A stretch of DNA of 64,000 nucleotides from Bog-159 sp963785255 (lineage in GTDB: Bacteria > Acidobacteriota > Terriglobia > Bryobacterales > Bryobacteraceae). The notes beneath the pieces were generated by a model that worked only from the letters and a program-made list of their open reading frames with translations, ran no database searches and was not told the DNA's origin. The stretch covers positions 496,001-560,000 of the forward strand of contig CAWAUR010000013.1 in assembly GCA_963785255.1 (NCBI GenBank). Reading direction: 5' to 3'. This document shows, piece after piece, positions 62,406-64,000 of the stretch. Both the position numbers and the translations under genes were made by a program. Within the stretch, counting starts at the first letter, position 1; every line of letters begins with the position of its first letter.

Positions 62406-62408
62406 AAG

Positions 62409-62987
62409 TCACAGCAGTTGTTCCATCAGGCCGGTCAGATAATCGCCGTCGAGCGGCCCCGAACGATAGGTGCGGGCATCGAAAAAGCGCCAGAAGCGCC
62501 GCGATTTTTCGAGGGTGTAAAACAACAGTTGCTCCGCCACCAGATCTTTTTCGAGTAATTGTTGGTTGAAGCAGTGCACCGCGCCGGATAGAACGTACGG
62601 CACGCGGAAGTCCTCGGTGGAAATCAGTTCGGGAGTGGATTCGAACATAATCTGCATAATCCGCCCGCGGGCATTGATTTGAAACAGATTCACGCCGTCA
62701 TCCTGGAAGCTGTCGGCGCGGTATTCGGCGGGCTGAAATTCCAGTTCGATTTCCTTAAGCAGTGCATTCAGCGAGCGCACGAAATTACCGCAAATGCCGT
62801 GCAACTCCACGGCCGCCTGGCGCCGCAAGGAGCCGATCTCGCGCGCTCTATGGATGGCGGCCTCGTCCCGGCGCGCCAGCGCGTCCAGATTTTTGGCCAG
62901 TTTCTTGAGGCGATCGCTGGCCGGGTGCGCACGGCCGGCCGGGCTCACCGCTTTGGACCCCCAAAAGGACCTCACAGCTACCAGCAT
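62409..62987 (-). CDS. Hypothetical protein upstream of the otsA fusion
   Basis: The protein has about 192 residues from M-L-V-A-V-R-S; the start is uncertain because no ribosome site stands out. It is helical at first (ASDRLKKLAKNLDALARRDEAAIHRAREI) and then alpha/beta (GICGNFVRSLNALLKEIELEF, then GRIMQIMFESTPELIS). I do not recognise a family. It is 28 bases downstream of the HTH regulator and on the same strand as otsA and mscS, so it is probably in their operon. Confidence 0.68.
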   Translation of the reverse strand: MLVAVRSFWGSKAVSPAGRAHPASDRLKKLAKNLDALARRDEAAIHRAREIGSLRRQAAVELHGICGNFVRSLNALLKEIELEFQPAEYRADSFQDDGVNLFQINARGRIMQIMFESTPELISTEDFRVPYVLSGAVHCFNQQLLEKDLVAEQLLFYTLEKSRRFWRFFDARTYRSGPLDGDYLTGLMEQLL

Positions 62988-63015
62988 AGGCGGGCGGCGT
63001 CCGGAGAGCAATGGT

Positions 63016-63693
63016 TTACAGATTCTGAACCAGGAGTCCCACCCGGCCGCGAATGATATCCAGCGGGTCGCGATCCCGCATGCGGACCGCGTGCCAGGTA
63101 TCGGTTTGACAAACCCACAGCGATACCTGGCGGCGCGCACGGCGCACCAGCCCGATGGTCCCGCCGCCCGCCAGATCCAATGCGAAATAGCCCTGTTCGT
63201 CGGGGTCCAGCCGGACTTGTTCATCGCCATCGAGCAGCACTACGCCGCCGGCCCGGAACATCGGCGCACGCAGGGGATCGGGCGCCAGTTTGGCGGCTAC
63301 CGGTGCGCGCATGCGTTGCACTTCCACGTCGGCAAACGGATATCGTTGCGGCCCGATGGCTGCGGGGTAGGCATGACCCGTGCCGATCCACCCATCCAGT
63401 AGGGGCACCCTCTGGCAGTCGCCGGTATCCGGGAGGTATGCCGCCAGGTGTGTGCCCTTTTCGCTATCCGTCAGGAGATCCGCCAGATCGATACGCATGC
63501 TGTCCATAATCTGGTCGGCGGTTTCGAGCGATAGCAGACGGGCGCCCTTCAGTACATTGTGGATGTGCGGTTGGGAGATTCCGGTCAGCCGCGCCAAGCC
63601 GCGCTCGCTGATTTCCCCGTTGCGGACGCGGGCACGGACGGCGGAAACCAGCCGCGCGTGCAAGAGCCGGAAGTCGTTGCGAGGCCAGCCCAC
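63016..63693 (-). CDS. XRE-type HTH transcriptional regulator with C-terminal S24-like domain
   Basis: The protein has 225 residues from GTG 63693. An N-terminal Cro/C1-type helix-turn-helix (about 25-65: S-E-R-G-L-A-R-L-T-G-I-S-Q-P-H-I-H-N-V-L-K-G) is followed by a domain whose M-F-R-A-G-G-V-V-L-L-D-G-D strand resembles the S24/LexA fold of phage-type repressors. A Ser-Lys dyad is not evident, so self-cleavage is unlikely. A perfect palindrome overlaps its leader (63697-63715), suggesting autoregulation. It is first in the presumed operon leading to otsA and mscS. Confidence 0.78.
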   Translation of the reverse strand: MGWPRNDFRLLHARLVSAVRARVRNGEISERGLARLTGISQPHIHNVLKGARLLSLETADQIMDSMRIDLADLLTDSEKGTHLAAYLPDTGDCQRVPLLDGWIGTGHAYPAAIGPQRYPFADVEVQRMRAPVAAKLAPDPLRAPMFRAGGVVLLDGDEQVRLDPDEQGYFALDLAGGGTIGLVRRARRQVSLWVCQTDTWHAVRMRDRDPLDIIRGRVGLLVQNL

Positions 63694-63696
63694 ACC

Positions 63697-63715
63697 CTAT
63701 TTCTATCAGAAATAG
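63697..63715. promoter_or_regulatory. Palindrome before the HTH regulator start
   Basis: CTATTTCT-N3-AGAAATAG, perfect 8-bp arms, ends 3 bases ahead of the GTG. This is a good candidate operator for the adjacent HTH protein, or a hairpin over its weak ribosome site. Confidence 0.5.
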
Positions 63716-63871
63716 ATGGCCGGAGAATTCTTATTCCCCCATAATATACCACCTAGTACTACGATTATTACTGAACCATATCTAATACATTAACCTAATA
63801 TATAAGAAGCACATACGTACCATATCCTTCGGACATCTTGTAAAATACGGCACGTGTGGCGAAGAATTCGC

Positions 63872-63899
63872 TTGACGATTTTTGGCCTAGCGATAATAT
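63872..63899 (+). promoter_or_regulatory. Sigma70-like promoter in AT-rich region
   Basis: TTGACG (63872-63877), a 16-base spacer and TAATAT (63894-63899). It drives rightwards, with a start near 63906. It stands at the end of an unusually AT-rich stretch (63716-63860) that holds no gene I can support. Confidence 0.6.
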
Positions 63900-63961
63900 T
63901 TGAAACAAGTTCCAGGTGCTGCCCGGGCACGACGAGGGCCGCCAGGGAGGACGTTCAAACG

Positions 63962-64000
63962 ATGAAGTGGGATCGGTCACAGACTATTGCTTTGGCTAAA
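63962..64000 (+). CDS. Start of a gene cut by the window edge
   Basis: ATG 63962 follows AGGGAGGA at about 10 bases and opens M-K-W-D-R-S-Q-T-I-A-L-A-K. The promoter at 63872 lies upstream. Too short to identify. Confidence 0.5.
   Translation, partial: MKWDRSQTIALAK

Noticed and set aside
63795..63980. 61-residue minus-strand frame at the right end
   Set aside because: It crosses the predicted promoter and has no ribosome site; composition is unlike protein.

Overview
The window looks like chromosomal DNA from a member of the Acidobacteriota, most like the Bryobacterales/Solibacter group. This is inferred from gene content, not tested by a search: GC-rich genes, an acidobacterial-type VWFA-related protein, GloVer-repeat, IPT/TIG and FG-GAP secreted proteins, an ADOP-type permease remnant, several secreted glycoside hydrolases, Ser/Thr kinases fused to PD40 or TPR domains, and RHS proteins. 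No rRNA or tRNA gene was seen.

Layout. 1-900 is a mosaic of gene fragments, including a 385-bp near-copy of part of the next gene. 968-4372 is a secreted IPT-repeat/clan-A glycosidase. 4382-6143 (minus) is a fabI-rimI-pentapeptide operon. 6254-9064 (minus) is a 19-haem cytochrome c fused to a b-type membrane domain, divergent from a lipoprotein and a small membrane protein. 10203-14451 is an intact IS21-like element with 36-bp inverted ends and a perfect 8-bp target duplication. It carries four genes: a double zinc-motif protein that needs a frameshift, a ParB-like protein, IstA and IstB. It sits between a small gene and what looks like that gene's own promoter. 14.9-20.2 kb holds a GH39-like glycosidase, a divergent EF-P, a frameshifted gene and a GH9 cellulase. 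20.2-29.6 kb holds a YciE-like protein, membrane and TPR proteins, glpX, a 2-hydroxyacid dehydrogenase, a FAH-family hydrolase and a Gfo/Idh/MocA oxidoreductase. 29.8-34.6 kb is housekeeping: tmk-holB, aroA and two tandem PPK2 kinases. 35-45 kb holds Uma2, FG-GAP, GNAT, ECF sigma, GloVer and PD40 genes mixed with truncated remnants. 45-57 kb holds two RHS modules, each followed by a small gene, and two Ser/Thr kinases. 57-58.5 kb holds a frameshifted VWFA gene and a permease remnant. 58.5-63.7 kb (minus) runs from an HTH regulator through an unknown gene to a membrane-anchored HAMP-trehalose-6-phosphate synthase fusion, which overlaps an MscS channel; this looks like an osmotic-stress operon.

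Two dispersed palindromic repeat families run through the intergenic spaces. There is an unusually high number of truncated or frameshifted genes. Some frameshifts may be assembly errors; the truncated fragments with homologous remnants are better explained by rearrangement.
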